Assembly: GCA_026707335.1 (NCBI GenBank)
Contig: JAPOXB010000097.1
Span: 1-6,295 of the forward strand
Direction: 5' to 3'
Length of the DNA stretch: 6,295 nt
Source of the DNA: Chloroflexota bacterium
GTDB lineage: Bacteria; Chloroflexota; Dehalococcoidia; Bin125
Notes under the pieces: generated by a model
What the model was told of the DNA's origin: nothing
The model's input: the letters and a program-made list of their open reading frames with translations, nothing else
The model's database searches: none
Part shown: piece after piece, positions 6,209 to 6,295 of the stretch
Numbering within the stretch: position 1 is the first letter of the stretch
Layout of the letters: the number at the start of each line of letters is the position of its first letter
Program-made: the position numbers and the translations under genes

Positions 6209-6295
6209 CCTCACCCCCTCACCCCCTCTCCATCTGGACGATGGAGAGGGGGGACTCCGATCCCCTCTCCCTGGGGAGAGGGTTAGGGTGAGGGG
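6209..6295. repeat. Double-hairpin intergenic repeat of the CCCTCACC/CCCTCTCC type
   Basis: Two GC-rich hairpins lie side by side. The first pairs 6222-6233 with 6241-6252 (perfect 12-bp stem, 7-base loop). The second pairs 6263-6271 with 6274-6282 (9 bp as written, so about 8 bp with a CTGG loop). On the outside, CTCACCCC occurs twice in tandem (6210-6217 and 6218-6225), and its counterpart in inverse orientation (GGTTAGGGTGAGGGG) is at 6281-6295, so the whole unit is a large imperfect inverted repeat that may continue past the window edge. Similar CTCACCCTAACCCTCTCC-type repeats are common between genes in many high-GC bacteria. As RNA it could act as a bidirectional terminator or mRNA-end stabiliser. 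It lies just upstream of the DUF1214 gene, so that operon's promoter is either in the short 6155-6208 gap or beyond the repeat. Confidence 0.8.

Noticed and set aside
6155..6214. A GTG start at 6214 for the DUF1214 protein
   Set aside because: The added 20 residues are Arg/Thr-rich and run into the intergenic repeat, while the triple ATG at 6154-6146 gives a natural family N-terminus.
6222..6282. A CRISPR array or tRNA at the right edge
   Set aside because: There are only two different hairpins, with no regularly spaced identical repeats and no tRNA cloverleaf; it fits an intergenic palindromic repeat.
3740..6286. An 848-codon open frame on the plus strand, opposite the sulfotransferase and DUF1214 genes
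   Set aside because: It is antisense to two genes with clear family motifs. The translation is rich in Arg, Val, Asp and His with no recognisable domain, as expected for a codon-position shadow in high-GC DNA.

Overview
The window is high-GC, densely coding bacterial DNA. It holds the tail of one gene, five complete genes and a repeat at the right edge. Gene content, GTG starts and the CCCTCACC/CCCTCTCC-type intergenic repeat suggest a high-GC soil or environmental bacterium, perhaps an uncultured Proteobacteria-like, Binatota-like or Rokubacteria-like lineage. There is no rRNA or phylogenetic marker, so this placement is a guess.

Left half, plus strand. Bases 1-275 encode the last 90 residues of a family 5 (peptide/oligopeptide-type) ABC-transporter substrate-binding protein. 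A non-coding stretch of 160 bp follows, with a short hairpin after the stop and a cluster of GGCAT/ATGCC inverted repeats. Next is a 520-residue biotin-dependent acyl-CoA carboxylase carboxyltransferase (PccB/AccD type, 436-1998). Five bases after it comes a complete adenylyl-sulfate (APS) kinase, CysC (2004-2585), which makes PAPS.

Right half, minus strand, convergent with cysC across a 15-bp gap. Read in the direction of transcription, there is a DUF1214-domain protein (6154-4958), then 33 bp, then a PAPS-dependent sulfotransferase (4924-3611), then, with a 4-base GTGA overlap, a classical short-chain dehydrogenase/reductase (3614-2601). Spacing and overlap indicate one operon. Bases 6209-6295 form a double-hairpin intergenic repeat just upstream of the DUF1214 gene.

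The most coherent biological reading is that a PAPS-producing kinase sits beside a PAPS-consuming sulfotransferase. The sulfotransferase is itself co-transcribed with an NADP-type SDR that could make or oxidise the hydroxyl group to be sulfated. The DUF1214 protein has no assigned chemistry, and the carboxyltransferase may belong to a CoA-linked catabolic or lipid pathway. No defence system, mobile element, CRISPR array or RNA gene was seen. The possible sulfation locus is a hypothesis from gene context, not a demonstrated pathway.
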